NCBI GenBank assembly: GCA_020638735.1
Contig: JACKHZ010000008.1
Span: forward strand, 434,001 to 498,000
DNA from: Planctomycetota bacterium
GTDB lineage: Bacteria; Planctomycetota; UBA1135; UBA2386
Direction of reading: 5' to 3'
Length of the DNA: 64,000 nucleotides
Shown here: positions 30,063-38,654 of the stretch, one piece after another
Numbering within the stretch: position 1 is the first letter of the stretch
Layout of the letters: every line of letters begins with the position of its first letter
Notes under the pieces: model-generated
Seen by the model: only the letters and a program-made list of their open reading frames with translations
Database searches by the model: none
What the model was told of the DNA's origin: nothing
Translations under genes and position numbers: made by a program

Positions 30063-31271
30063 ATGACTAGCAAGGACTCTCCTAGGAACGAGCAGGGAAC
30101 CGCGCTCGTGTTCTCGCTGATCTTCACGACCGTCGTGCTCGGCATCGTGCTGACCGGCACCTTGACGCTGCGCTCGCAGGTGGTGAAGAACCGCACGCTG
30201 TTCATCGCCAACTATCAGGCGGTCATGACCGCGCGCTCCGGTCTCACCGAGGCGCTCAGCTGGCTGCGCCGACAGACCTCGCAGCCGGTGACCGCGTTCG
30301 AGCCCCAGCTCGACGAGGCCGCCAACCCGCAGATCCTCGACACGCTCGATCCGGACATCGGCATGGTCCGCGAGTTCCGCATCTCCGGGAACCTGTGGGC
30401 GCGCTACGAGGTGTGGAAGCCGTGGCCGACCGACCCGGACGCCGACCGGCTCGCGTGGCGCAACCAGTTCGCCTGCAGCGACGTCTCGGAGCCGCGCGTC
30501 GGCGGCGCCCCCGGCACGGCGTGGCACCTGCGCAGCCTCGGCTACGTCTACCGACGCAACGACGCCAACGTGCCGTTCAACCAGGCGCCCAACGCGGTGC
30601 TGGCGTCGGAGCTGGCCGAGACCGACGTGCTGCGCGCGGTGCTCAACCTGCCCGGCCAGGCGGCGATCAACGTCAACGACGGCAACGGCGCCCACATCAA
30701 CACGAACGGCCGCGTCGTCGGCGGCAGCGGCGCCGGCATCTACTACCCGCAAGGCAGCGGCACGCCGACGGTCGGCTCCGCCAAGCAGAACCGCGTCACC
30801 GGCTCGCCCGGCCTGTCGCCCGGCACCTCCTACGACGACAGCTACGAAGCCGTGTTCGGTCTGACGCTCGACGAGTTGAAGGCGATGGCCAACGCCGTCG
30901 TCACCAGCGAGGCGGACTTCCCGGTGCCGATACCCGACAACGGGCTGGTCGTGATCGAGAGCTCGAGCTTCCACTTCGACGCCACGGTGCCGCTGATGGG
31001 CACCGGCATCGTCATCGTCAGCAGCAATTGCAACATCGACCCGGGCAGCAACTCGCTGTTCAGCGGCCTGCTCTACGTCGACGGCAACCTGACGATCCGC
31101 TCGCCGAGCGAGATCAACGGCGCCGTGCTGTGCACCGGCAACCTGACGGTGCAGGGTGCCAGCGACTACGCGACGATCAACTTCGACGAGGACGCACTGG
31201 CGGCGATCCTCAGCACCTTCGGCAACTACCGTCGCGCGAACTCGGTGCTGCTGCCGCGCCGCTCACGCTGA
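30063..31271 (+). CDS. PilX-like minor pilus assembly protein
   Basis: A 402-residue protein with GAGG five bases before ATG 30063. The N-terminus NEQGTALVFSLIFTTVVLGI is a PilX/type IV pilin-like hydrophobic helix preceded by a short polar leader, with no clear GFTLIE processing site. The rest is secreted, rich in Asn, Gly and Thr, and beta-helical in appearance toward the end (GLVVIESSSFHFDATVPLMG, NGAVLCTGNLTVQG). This pattern is seen in large PilX-like proteins of delta-proteobacteria and planctomycetes. No other pilus gene lies within the window. Export through a type IV pilus or type II secretion machine is inference. Confidence 0.7.
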   Translation: MTSKDSPRNEQGTALVFSLIFTTVVLGIVLTGTLTLRSQVVKNRTLFIANYQAVMTARSGLTEALSWLRRQTSQPVTAFEPQLDEAANPQILDTLDPDIGMVREFRISGNLWARYEVWKPWPTDPDADRLAWRNQFACSDVSEPRVGGAPGTAWHLRSLGYVYRRNDANVPFNQAPNAVLASELAETDVLRAVLNLPGQAAINVNDGNGAHINTNGRVVGGSGAGIYYPQGSGTPTVGSAKQNRVTGSPGLSPGTSYDDSYEAVFGLTLDELKAMANAVVTSEADFPVPIPDNGLVVIESSSFHFDATVPLMGTGIVIVSSNCNIDPGSNSLFSGLLYVDGNLTIRSPSEINGAVLCTGNLTVQGASDYATINFDEDALAAILSTFGNYRRANSVLLPRRSR

Positions 31272-31282
31272 GCGCGCAGGCG

Positions 31283-31352
31283 CCGAGCCGGTCAGCCGGC
31301 TCGGACGGAGGGAGGCTCGCCCGCGTCCCTCCTGTGGCCACAGAGCGGCCAC
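31283..31352. terminator. Triple-hairpin terminator region between convergent genes
   Basis: CCGAGCCGG-TCAG-CCGGCTCGG (31283-31304) is a perfect 9-base stem. It is followed by GGAGGGA/TCCCTCC (31307-31332) and GTGGCC/GGCCAC (31334-31352). All three lie between converging stop codons at 31271 and 31383, so they can serve both strands. No T-tract follows. Confidence 0.65.
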
Positions 31353-31382
31353 GGAGGTCCAGGCGAAGCCTCGCGGACCCGA

Positions 31383-33401
31383 TCAGAGGCCGATCAGGAA
31401 CTCAGCCGAGTCGGAGATCGTGAAGTCGAACGAGTTGATGCCCGGATCCAGGCTGATCGCCGTGTCGTAGAGGATTCGGCCGACCAGGGTCGGATCGTTC
31501 GGGAGCGCGACCCCGTAGGTCACGGCGCCCGGAGCGCCGATCACCGGCTGGATGACGTCCGGCGAGCTGAACAGGTTGCAGCCCGTCATGCCGAGCAGCA
31601 CACCCAGGTCGACCGCGGCCGGCGAGCGGCTGGCGCCGAGGGCGGCGACAGCGATGCCAGTCGGCAGGTTGCCGATCTCGATCGTCAACGTCGTGTTGAT
31701 GCTGGCCGGGGTCAGGGCCCGGTTGCTGGGGACACCAGCGGTGCCCGGGCAGCCGAAGCCGATGTAGCCGTAGCCAGGCGTGCCGTTGCTCGCGGACGTC
31801 GTGTACGAGAACGCGAGGTTGGCGATGCGCGGCGTGAAGATCGTCGTGCCCGGGGTGAACACCTGCAGCACCGAGGCGCCGAGGGTCAGGGTCAGGTCCG
31901 AGTTCGAGTAGACCTGGGTGCCGCCCAGGTTGGTGTAGACCGGCGAAGCCTCGACGTGCTCCATGCACAGGCCCCACGAGCCCGAAGCGAGGTGGATCGG
32001 CGGGTTGAAGTTCACCAGCGTACGACCGCCGGTGCCAGCCGACGTCGCGACGTAGCTGCCGACCTGACGCCACAGGCTGGCGTCCGTCTCCTTGCCGACG
32101 TAGGTGCCTTCGCACTGGTACAGGTTGACCGTGACCGGGAGGCCGACGCCGACGCTGCTGTTGACCTGCATCGCGTGGATGTTGACGCCTTGCGGGTTGA
32201 CCACGTTGACGTCCATCAGGTTGCCCGAGCTGAGCTGCGGGCTGGCGGTGATGAGGCCCGACTGGAACGTCGACTCGATCACCTGACCGACGACGATCTT
32301 CTGCGAGTAGGTGAACGGACCCTGGCAGCCATAGGTGACTTCCAGCGTGACGTTGATCTCGTCGCCGATGTTCGTGTAGGCCCAGACCGGCGCCGTCGTG
32401 GTGTCGTCACCGAGGTTGCCGTCGCCGTCGAGGTCCCAGCTGTAGGTCGCGCCGGCCGGCGGAGTCGGCGTGGTCGCGTCCTGGAACTGGACCAGCGTGC
32501 CGCCGATCAGCGAGTAGGTGAACTTCGGCGTCATCAGGTCGGTGACGACGAAGTCGGTCTTCGTGGTCGTGGCCGAGCCCAGCGCATCGGTGATGGTCAG
32601 CGAGACCGTGTAGTTGCCGCAGGTCGTGTAGGTGTGCAGCGGCGCGGTGTTGTAGTCGAGCGGCGAGCCGTCGCCGAAGTCCCACTCGTAGACGAGGATG
32701 CCGAGCGGGTCGGTCGACGCCGCGATCGGCGAGAACTGCACCGGCAGGGGCGTGAAGCCTTCCGTCGGCGTGGCCTCGAAGTCGCAGACGCGCACGTCCG
32801 TCGTGTAGTGCCAGCGGTGGATCGGCTGGCACGGCGCATAACCGGCCGCGGTCCCACCGAACGCGGCACCGGCCTGCGAGCCACGGATGCGCGCGTTCGT
32901 CGCATCGATGGTCATCTCGGTGGTCGAGTAGGTCTGCGGCAGCAGCGCCGACTCGGGCGTGTAGTGGAAGAGCGGGGACGCGCCGATCGTCTGGATGGCG
33001 ACGCCGTAGGTGCCTGCCTGGACGCCGACCGGCGGGTTCAGCACCCACGACACCGTGCCACCAGCGTGCACCTGGGTCAGGTGGGACACCTGGGTCCATG
33101 CCGCGGCGTTGGTCTGGTTGCCGACGCTGGTGCCACCGGCGGCCGTGAAGTACAGGTTCATCTCACCGTTGAAGCCGTATTGGGCGCCGGTGTAGAGGTC
33201 GAGCTGCGACAGGATCAGGTCCTGGTTGAACGTGACGTCGTACAGCTGGGTGATCGGCTGGACCGTCGCCGAGTAGTAGTAGAGGCCGAAGTTGGTGCCG
33301 GTCGCCGGATTGACGACGTTGTACCAGGCAGTTTCGCAGGGTGATTGTGCCGACAGTCCGCCGACGAGGGCGGCCGCGGCGATGAGGAACGAGCGCATCA
33401 T
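31383..33401 (-). CDS. Secreted PKD-domain protein with lineage-specific C-terminal beta domain
   Basis: A 672-residue exported protein. ATG 33401 has GGAG eleven bases upstream, and the signal peptide is MMRSFLIAAAALVGGLSAQ. Two jelly-roll-like repeats (LYTGAQYGFNGEMNLYFTAA and the similar VTVNLYQCEGTYVGKE) flank two PKD-type domains. The first has the consensus YEWDFGDGSP and YTVSLTITDALG; the second has YSWDLDGDGN. Near the end GYIGFGCPGTAGVPSN starts a C-terminal domain of about 130 residues with GCNLFSSPDV and DPTLVGRILYDTAISLD. I associate this domain with many secreted proteins of one planctomycete lineage. It is probably a cell-surface or extracellular protein; no enzyme motif is visible. 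Confidence 0.85.
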   Translation of the reverse strand: MMRSFLIAAAALVGGLSAQSPCETAWYNVVNPATGTNFGLYYYSATVQPITQLYDVTFNQDLILSQLDLYTGAQYGFNGEMNLYFTAAGGTSVGNQTNAAAWTQVSHLTQVHAGGTVSWVLNPPVGVQAGTYGVAIQTIGASPLFHYTPESALLPQTYSTTEMTIDATNARIRGSQAGAAFGGTAAGYAPCQPIHRWHYTTDVRVCDFEATPTEGFTPLPVQFSPIAASTDPLGILVYEWDFGDGSPLDYNTAPLHTYTTCGNYTVSLTITDALGSATTTKTDFVVTDLMTPKFTYSLIGGTLVQFQDATTPTPPAGATYSWDLDGDGNLGDDTTTAPVWAYTNIGDEINVTLEVTYGCQGPFTYSQKIVVGQVIESTFQSGLITASPQLSSGNLMDVNVVNPQGVNIHAMQVNSSVGVGLPVTVNLYQCEGTYVGKETDASLWRQVGSYVATSAGTGGRTLVNFNPPIHLASGSWGLCMEHVEASPVYTNLGGTQVYSNSDLTLTLGASVLQVFTPGTTIFTPRIANLAFSYTTSASNGTPGYGYIGFGCPGTAGVPSNRALTPASINTTLTIEIGNLPTGIAVAALGASRSPAAVDLGVLLGMTGCNLFSSPDVIQPVIGAPGAVTYGVALPNDPTLVGRILYDTAISLDPGINSFDFTISDSAEFLIGL

Positions 33402-33554
33402 GGGTGTGGGATCTCCAATGAGTCTGTCGCGCCACATGGCGAGACGAGGGTCTGGGAAACCTACCCCGAAATCTCGCCTTGGGAATCCCTACCTCAAGCA
33501 ACAGCCGTGTAACGACGACAGTGCGGTGGAGAGGAAGTTGGCGCGAAGAGCTCG

Positions 33555-34373
33555 ATGAGCACGACCAACATGAACACTCCGATCCGCAGTGGCTCCGATT
33601 CGTGGACGAACGCCATGGCCAAGCTCGTGGAGCGACAGCGCACCGCGAAGCAGCGGCTGGCCAGCGGCAAGCGCATCGTGGGCGCCGCCGACGACGCCTC
33701 GGGCCTGGCCATGGCACAACGCCTGACCGCCGATGTGCGCAGCGCGGCGCAGGCCGAACGCAACTACGACGACGGCCGCTCGATCGCCCGCGTCGCCGAC
33801 GGCGCCATGCAGACCAGCCACGACAACCTCGCTCGCATGCGCGAGCTCGCGGTGCAGGCGCGCAACGGCACGCTCTCCGACGGCGATCGAGCGACCGTGC
33901 AGCAGGAGTACGACCAGCTCGCCGCGCAGCTCGAGCAGACTGCCGGAGCGACGCGCTTCGCCGGGCGACCCCTGCTCGACGGCAGCGCCGCCGGCGTCGA
34001 CGCGATCGAGATCACGGACGGCGAGGGCAACGCGACCCGCCTCGACCTGGCCGACGTCGGCGCCGCCGCGCTCGGCGTGGCCGGCCGCGCCGTCGACGAC
34101 CCGGGCACCTTGCAGGCGCTCGACGACGCCGGCGCGATGCTGGCGAGCGAACGCGCCAGCGTCGGCGCCGCGGACGCGCAGCTGGAGCGACAGGGTGCGG
34201 TCGCGGCGACCGGCCGCATCGCCGCCGACGAGGCGCGCTCGCGCATCGAGGACGCCGACGTCGCACGCGAACTGGCAGAGGATCTGCGCGACCGGATCCT
34301 GGCGCGCCTACAGATTGCGGGGCAACGCATCGCGCAGCGACAGCAGGGTCGCCTGATCGACGACCTGATGTGA
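33555..34373 (+). CDS. Short flagellin-like protein
   Basis: A 272-residue protein that holds both conserved flagellin ends with no variable middle. The N-terminal D0/D1 part shows LASGKRIVGAADDASGLAMA, then DGAMQTSHDNLARMRELAVQ. The C-terminal part shows ARSRIEDADVARELAEDL and ends QRIAQRQQGRLIDDLM instead of the usual LL-R ending. A weak GAAGAG lies four bases before ATG 33555. No other flagellar gene is present in the window. It could be a true filament protein controlled from elsewhere, or a flagellin-derived surface protein. Its promoter was not identified in the 153-base divergent gap. Confidence 0.82.
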   Translation: MSTTNMNTPIRSGSDSWTNAMAKLVERQRTAKQRLASGKRIVGAADDASGLAMAQRLTADVRSAAQAERNYDDGRSIARVADGAMQTSHDNLARMRELAVQARNGTLSDGDRATVQQEYDQLAAQLEQTAGATRFAGRPLLDGSAAGVDAIEITDGEGNATRLDLADVGAAALGVAGRAVDDPGTLQALDDAGAMLASERASVGAADAQLERQGAVAATGRIAADEARSRIEDADVARELAEDLRDRILARLQIAGQRIAQRQQGRLIDDLM

Positions 34374-34390
34374 TGTCGCAGGGGGGCAGA

Positions 34391-34419
34391 TTGCCGCGGG
34401 CGATCTTGCCGGTGATACT
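34391..34419 (+). promoter_or_regulatory. Strong sigma70-type promoter TTGCCG-N17-GATACT
   Basis: TTGCCG at 34391-34396 and GATACT at 34414-34419 have the optimal 17-base spacing, the best match to a housekeeping promoter in the window. The start point would be near 34426, about 76 bases before ATG 34502 of the metalloprotease gene. Confidence 0.6.
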
Positions 34420-34444
34420 CTCCGCCACTCTGCCTGCTCGTCCC

Positions 34445-34464
34445 CGGGGGCTCCCCAACCCCCG
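34445..34464 (+). promoter_or_regulatory. Leader hairpin before the metalloprotease
   Basis: CGGGGG-N8-CCCCCG forms a 6-base GC stem downstream of the promoter at 34391 and 38 bases before the start codon. It could be a stabilising or attenuating leader structure. It could also terminate transcripts from the flagellin gene that ends at 34373. Confidence 0.35.
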
Positions 34465-34501
34465 ACAGCCGACCTCAACCAGGTCTCCGGTTCTCTTCCA
34501 C

Positions 34502-37447
34502 ATGCGCACGTTCGCCATTGCGAGCCTGGGGCTCGCGTTCACCTCGTTCGCTCCTGCCCAGGAGCAGCCCCCTCTCGACACCACCGCGACCAAGATCGCG
34601 CTCCAGCAGTTCCGCCGCGAGCACGGCGAGTGGATCGTCAAGGTGCACCCGGCCACGGGCACGCCGGACACGATCTACGGCACGGGCATCGCGCTCGACG
34701 ACTGGCGCGGCAACTCACTCGAGGAGGCGCGTCGCCACGCCAACCTCGTGCTCGGCCAATACCGCGACCTGCTCGGCCTCGGCGCCTCGGACTTCACCGA
34801 GTCGATCGGCGCGCGAATGGGCCGCACCTGGTCGTTCAAGTTCGACCAGTCGTTCCGCGGCGTGCCGGTGCTGCACGGCCGCGCCGACGTGCGCATCAAC
34901 ATGAAGGGCGTCGTCGCGATGCTCGGCAGTCGCGCCTGGCCGATCCCGGCCGACTTCGACACCCGCCCGACGATCGGCGAGGAGATCGCGACCGCGACCG
35001 CCTGGGACGCGCTCGGCGAGATGCCGACCGGCGTCTCGCAGCCGGGCCGCACCAGCGCTCCGCGGCTCGTCATCTGGGGCGACATCGACGCGCCGCACGC
35101 GACGCCGTTCTTCCTCGCCTGGGAAGTCGCGGTCAGCAACGTCGACCAGAACGGCCAGGGCCCGATCGGCCGCTACTTCATCGACGCCAAGACCGGCGGA
35201 GTCCTCCACTACCAGAACGACAAGCACGAGTGCGGCATGCCCGGCTGCACCGGCGGCGTCGCGCACGAAGCGCCGAGCGCGCTGCCGACGCTGACCACCG
35301 TCACGGTGATGGGCTGGACGCGCACCGGCAACGACGCCCTCAGCGCGCTGGTCAACGTGCCGCTGCCCGGCCTGGAGATCTCGGTCGCCGGCGTCGGCAA
35401 CTTCGTCACCGACGCCAACGGCCAGTTCACGATGGACATCGCTTCGGCGGTGAACGTGTCGATCGGCAACCTGAACGGGCGCCACCACTCCACGCTGATC
35501 GGCCCGAACGCGCCGACGGCGAACGTCTCGGTGTCGCCCGGCGTGCCGACCACGATCCAGCTGTCGTCGTCCGGCGCCTCGACCAACGAGGCGGCGCACA
35601 CCACCACCAGCTGGTGGCTCGACGGCGCCAACGAGTGGGTGCGCACGATCCTCGGCAACTCGGCGCAGATGAACACGGCCAGCGCGGTCACGCCGACCGT
35701 CAACATCGCCTCGTCGTGCAACGCCTACTACACCGGCAACACGATCAACTTCTACTCGGCCGGCGGCGGCTGCTCGAACACCGCGTTCTCGACCGTGGTC
35801 GTGCACGAGTGGGGCCACGGCATCGACGACCGCTACGGCGGGATCAGCAACGCCACCGGCGACGGCCTGAGCGAAGGCTGGGGCGACATCTTCGGCCTCT
35901 ACATGGTCGACAGCCCGATCCTCGGCAGCGGCTTCTCGAGCCCGGGCGTCGGTATCCGCAACGGCAACAACACGAAGATGTACGGCAGCCAGAGCGAGGT
36001 GCACGCCGCCGGTGAGATCTGGATGGGCTTCGCCTGGCGCTTCCGCGAGAACCTGCGCTCGAGCTTCGGCACGACGCTGGCGCGGCAGATCTCGGACGAC
36101 GTCGTCATCGGCTCCATCGTCGCCGACGCCACCAACCAGGCCGACGCGGTGACCCAGGTGTTCATCGCCGACGACGACGACGGCAACCTGCTCAACGGCG
36201 TGCCGCACTACGCGCAGCTCAGCGCCGCAGCGATCGCCAAGGGCATGCCCTACCCGGAGATCCAGGTCCTCAGCGTGACGCACACGCCGCTCGGCAACAC
36301 GACCTTGCGCCTGCTGCCGCGTGAGGTCTACGTCAACGTCACGCCGGTCTCCGGCTCCGTGACCGGCCAGCGCCTCGTCTTCAACGCGGGCAACGGCACC
36401 GTGACGCGCAACCTGCACCCGACCACGATCCCGACCCAGATGATCGCGATGCTGCCCGGCCTGACCACCGGCGGCGTCTCGTACCACATCGAGATCGACC
36501 ACAGCAGCGGCGTCACCGTGCGCCTGCCGGCGACCGGCGAGTACAGCTACGCGATGACCGGCGGCAACTACTCCGCCTTCTATTCCGAAGGCTTCGAGGG
36601 CGCCGGCACCGGCTGGACGCACGGTGCCTCCGCCGGCACCGACGAATGGCAGATCGGCACGCCGGCCGGCAAGGTCGGCACCTCGAGCGGCGTCGCCTGG
36701 CAGGACCCCGCCGCGGCCGCAGTCGGCACCCGCTGCTACGGCGTCGACCTCGGCAACGGCACGAACGGCCGCTACACGGGGAACACCAACAGCTTCCTGC
36801 GGTCGCCGATCGTCAACTGCTCGGGTCACACCGGCGTGCGGCTGCGCTTCCGCCGCTGGCTGTCGGTCGAGGAGTCGCTCTATGACCACGCGCAGGTGCT
36901 CGTCAACGGCGCGCTGGTCTGGGAGAACCCGGTCAGCGGCAACCTGCAGGACACGACCTGGGTGCAGATGGACCTGCCGATCCCGGCAGCGGACAACAAT
37001 CCTGCGGTGCAGATCGAGTGGCGCCTGATCACCGACGGCGGGCTGCACATGGGCGGCTGGCACGTCGACGAAGTCGAGCTCGCCGAGACCGTCGTGCCGA
37101 CCGTCGACTGCGACCTGACGTTCCTGCCGGAGCAGGCGTCGCAGGGCGACCCGTTGACGATGACGATCACCACGCCGGGCAACTCGCGCCCGTTCGTGGT
37201 GGCGCTGGGTGACGCGATCGGCCCGACGCTGATCCCGGGCCTGCCGATCATCTTCGTCGGCGGCAACGCGATGGTGCTGACCGGCTCGACCGACGGCGCC
37301 GGCAACGCGGTGTTCAACACCACGGCGCCCGCGGTGCCTTCGGCGATCGGCGTGCGGTTCTACTCGCAGGTGCTGACGCTGAACGCCGCCTACACGCAGT
37401 TCGTGACGTCGAACCGGCACGTCAACCTGTTCACGCAGACGCCCTGA
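34502..37447 (+). CDS. Secreted zinc metalloprotease, fungalysin (M36)-like
   Basis: A 981-residue exported peptidase; I start it at ATG 34502, giving the signal peptide MRTFAIASLGLAFTSFAPAQ. An FTP-like propeptide follows (LVLGQYRDLLGLGASDF, VPVLHGRADVRINMKG). The catalytic domain has the zinc motif HEWGH near residue 435 and the third ligand Glu in LSEGWGDIFGLY near 458, typical gluzincin spacing. A carboxypeptidase-regulatory-like beta domain (LPGLEISVAGVGNFVTDANG) sits between propeptide and catalytic core. C-terminal parts are a MAM/jelly-roll-like domain (YSEGFEGAGTGWTHG to GWHVDEVELAE) and a final beta domain resembling that of the PKD protein. All catalytic residues are present. Confidence 0.87.
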   Translation: MRTFAIASLGLAFTSFAPAQEQPPLDTTATKIALQQFRREHGEWIVKVHPATGTPDTIYGTGIALDDWRGNSLEEARRHANLVLGQYRDLLGLGASDFTESIGARMGRTWSFKFDQSFRGVPVLHGRADVRINMKGVVAMLGSRAWPIPADFDTRPTIGEEIATATAWDALGEMPTGVSQPGRTSAPRLVIWGDIDAPHATPFFLAWEVAVSNVDQNGQGPIGRYFIDAKTGGVLHYQNDKHECGMPGCTGGVAHEAPSALPTLTTVTVMGWTRTGNDALSALVNVPLPGLEISVAGVGNFVTDANGQFTMDIASAVNVSIGNLNGRHHSTLIGPNAPTANVSVSPGVPTTIQLSSSGASTNEAAHTTTSWWLDGANEWVRTILGNSAQMNTASAVTPTVNIASSCNAYYTGNTINFYSAGGGCSNTAFSTVVVHEWGHGIDDRYGGISNATGDGLSEGWGDIFGLYMVDSPILGSGFSSPGVGIRNGNNTKMYGSQSEVHAAGEIWMGFAWRFRENLRSSFGTTLARQISDDVVIGSIVADATNQADAVTQVFIADDDDGNLLNGVPHYAQLSAAAIAKGMPYPEIQVLSVTHTPLGNTTLRLLPREVYVNVTPVSGSVTGQRLVFNAGNGTVTRNLHPTTIPTQMIAMLPGLTTGGVSYHIEIDHSSGVTVRLPATGEYSYAMTGGNYSAFYSEGFEGAGTGWTHGASAGTDEWQIGTPAGKVGTSSGVAWQDPAAAAVGTRCYGVDLGNGTNGRYTGNTNSFLRSPIVNCSGHTGVRLRFRRWLSVEESLYDHAQVLVNGALVWENPVSGNLQDTTWVQMDLPIPAADNNPAVQIEWRLITDGGLHMGGWHVDEVELAETVVPTVDCDLTFLPEQASQGDPLTMTITTPGNSRPFVVALGDAIGPTLIPGLPIIFVGGNAMVLTGSTDGAGNAVFNTTAPAVPSAIGVRFYSQVLTLNAAYTQFVTSNRHVNLFTQTP

Positions 37448-37461
37448 ACCGGGCCGTGCCC

Positions 37462-37510
37462 CGAGCCGCCGGCGGCGCCCTGACGGCGCCACGGCGGCGG
37501 CTGCGGCTCG
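37462..37510 (+). terminator. GC-rich hairpin after the metalloprotease
   Basis: An inner perfect stem GGCGCC-CTGAC-GGCGCC is extended by CGAGCCG and CGGCTCG at the outer ends, with internal mismatches. It lies 15 bases after the stop at 37447. There is no T-run. The remaining gap to 37667 holds nothing else clear apart from a TAGGCT hexamer at 37629. Confidence 0.55.
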
Positions 37511-37667
37511 ATTCGAGACGCAGCGCGACCGACGCGGAACGCCGATGCCACGGCGCCCAGGCAGCCGCCCGTCCGCGGCGACGCACCGCGCGGCGAGCCG
37601 GCCCCGACCGGCGACCTGCACCGCGAGGTAGGCTCGTCGGTCGCGCAGCGTGTCGCGACGCCCGACC

Positions 37668-38642
37668 ATGCGCCGCACCCTCCTGCTCGCCCCTGCCCTG
37701 TTGCTGCTCGCCGGCTGTGCCACCAGCGACGCCGACGCCTGGCGCGACCTGCAGCGCGCCCGGCTGAACAAACTGCACGGACAGCGCTCGCCCGAACAGG
37801 CGCTGCACGCGGTGCTCGAGGCGGCGCCAGCACCGCTGCTGCCGGTGCCCCCGCTGCACGAACCGACCGCGACGCCGTCCCAGTCGCCCCAACACATCGA
37901 CCAGCGAATGCCGCGACACGAGCGCGGCCCGCGGCCGATGCGCGAGGTCTGGCAACCGCTCGACGCGACCGTCGACGTCGGCACCGGCACCGTCGCGGTA
38001 CACGCCTCTGGCTCGCGGCTCGACGACCGCACCGACGCGCACTTCCTCCGCGCACGACTCGACGCCGGCAACGGCGCCGCGCTGCACGTCGACCTGTGGG
38101 ACAGCACCGGCGACCTCTTCGCGGGCGTGCTCGTCAGCGACGGCACGACGCCGGTGCGCGCGGACGCCGAGCTGTCCGGCTTCGACGTGTTCCCCCACCT
38201 CCGCCTCGACCGGCGGCTCGGCGACCTCTACCTCCCCGTGCGCATCGGCGCCTTCACCGACTGGCAGCAGCTCGAGCACCAGGCGTCCACGCTGACGCGT
38301 CGGTGGCTCGGGATCGGACCGCGCGTGATGTTCGAGCCGACGCTCCGCCTCGCCGAAGGCGACGACGGGCGCCTCGAACTGTTCGGCCGGGTCGGCGGCG
38401 ACGTCGGCATCGCCTGGTTCGAAGACGACTTCCGCAACGGCCAGGACCGCGACTCCACGCTGCGCTGGAGCGGCGAACTCGGCGCCGGCGTGCGCGGGCG
38501 CTTCGGCCGGCTGCGCACCGAACTCGGCTACCGCGTCGTCGACACGACGTTCGGCCGCCTGCACACCGACCTCTACGGCGATCGGCACCGCACCGGGATC
38601 GAGCGCCAGCAGTTCTACATCGGCTTCGGCGTCACCTACTGA
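37668..38642 (+). CDS. Outer-membrane-type lipoprotein, beta-barrel-like, function unknown
   Basis: A 324-residue protein with a clear lipoprotein signal (MRRTLLLAPALLLLAGC, Cys 17) from ATG 37668. Residues about 20-90 are a polar, proline-rich linker. From about residue 100 alternating hydrophobic/polar strands with aromatic girdles suggest a beta-barrel or beta-sandwich (AALHVDLWDSTGDLFAGVLV, LRTELGYRVVDTTFGRLHTD, QFYIGFGVTY). The last residue is Tyr in GFGVTY, like an outer-membrane insertion signal. No family is recognised. Confidence 0.72.
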   Translation: MRRTLLLAPALLLLAGCATSDADAWRDLQRARLNKLHGQRSPEQALHAVLEAAPAPLLPVPPLHEPTATPSQSPQHIDQRMPRHERGPRPMREVWQPLDATVDVGTGTVAVHASGSRLDDRTDAHFLRARLDAGNGAALHVDLWDSTGDLFAGVLVSDGTTPVRADAELSGFDVFPHLRLDRRLGDLYLPVRIGAFTDWQQLEHQASTLTRRWLGIGPRVMFEPTLRLAEGDDGRLELFGRVGGDVGIAWFEDDFRNGQDRDSTLRWSGELGAGVRGRFGRLRTELGYRVVDTTFGRLHTDLYGDRHRTGIERQQFYIGFGVTY

Positions 38643-38654
38643 CGCCGCAGCGGC

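Noticed and set aside
34715..38146. A 1143-codon minus-strand frame opposite the metalloprotease
   Set aside because: It consists of Val/Arg/Asp/His-rich shadow sequence, while the plus-strand HEWGH protease is unmistakable.
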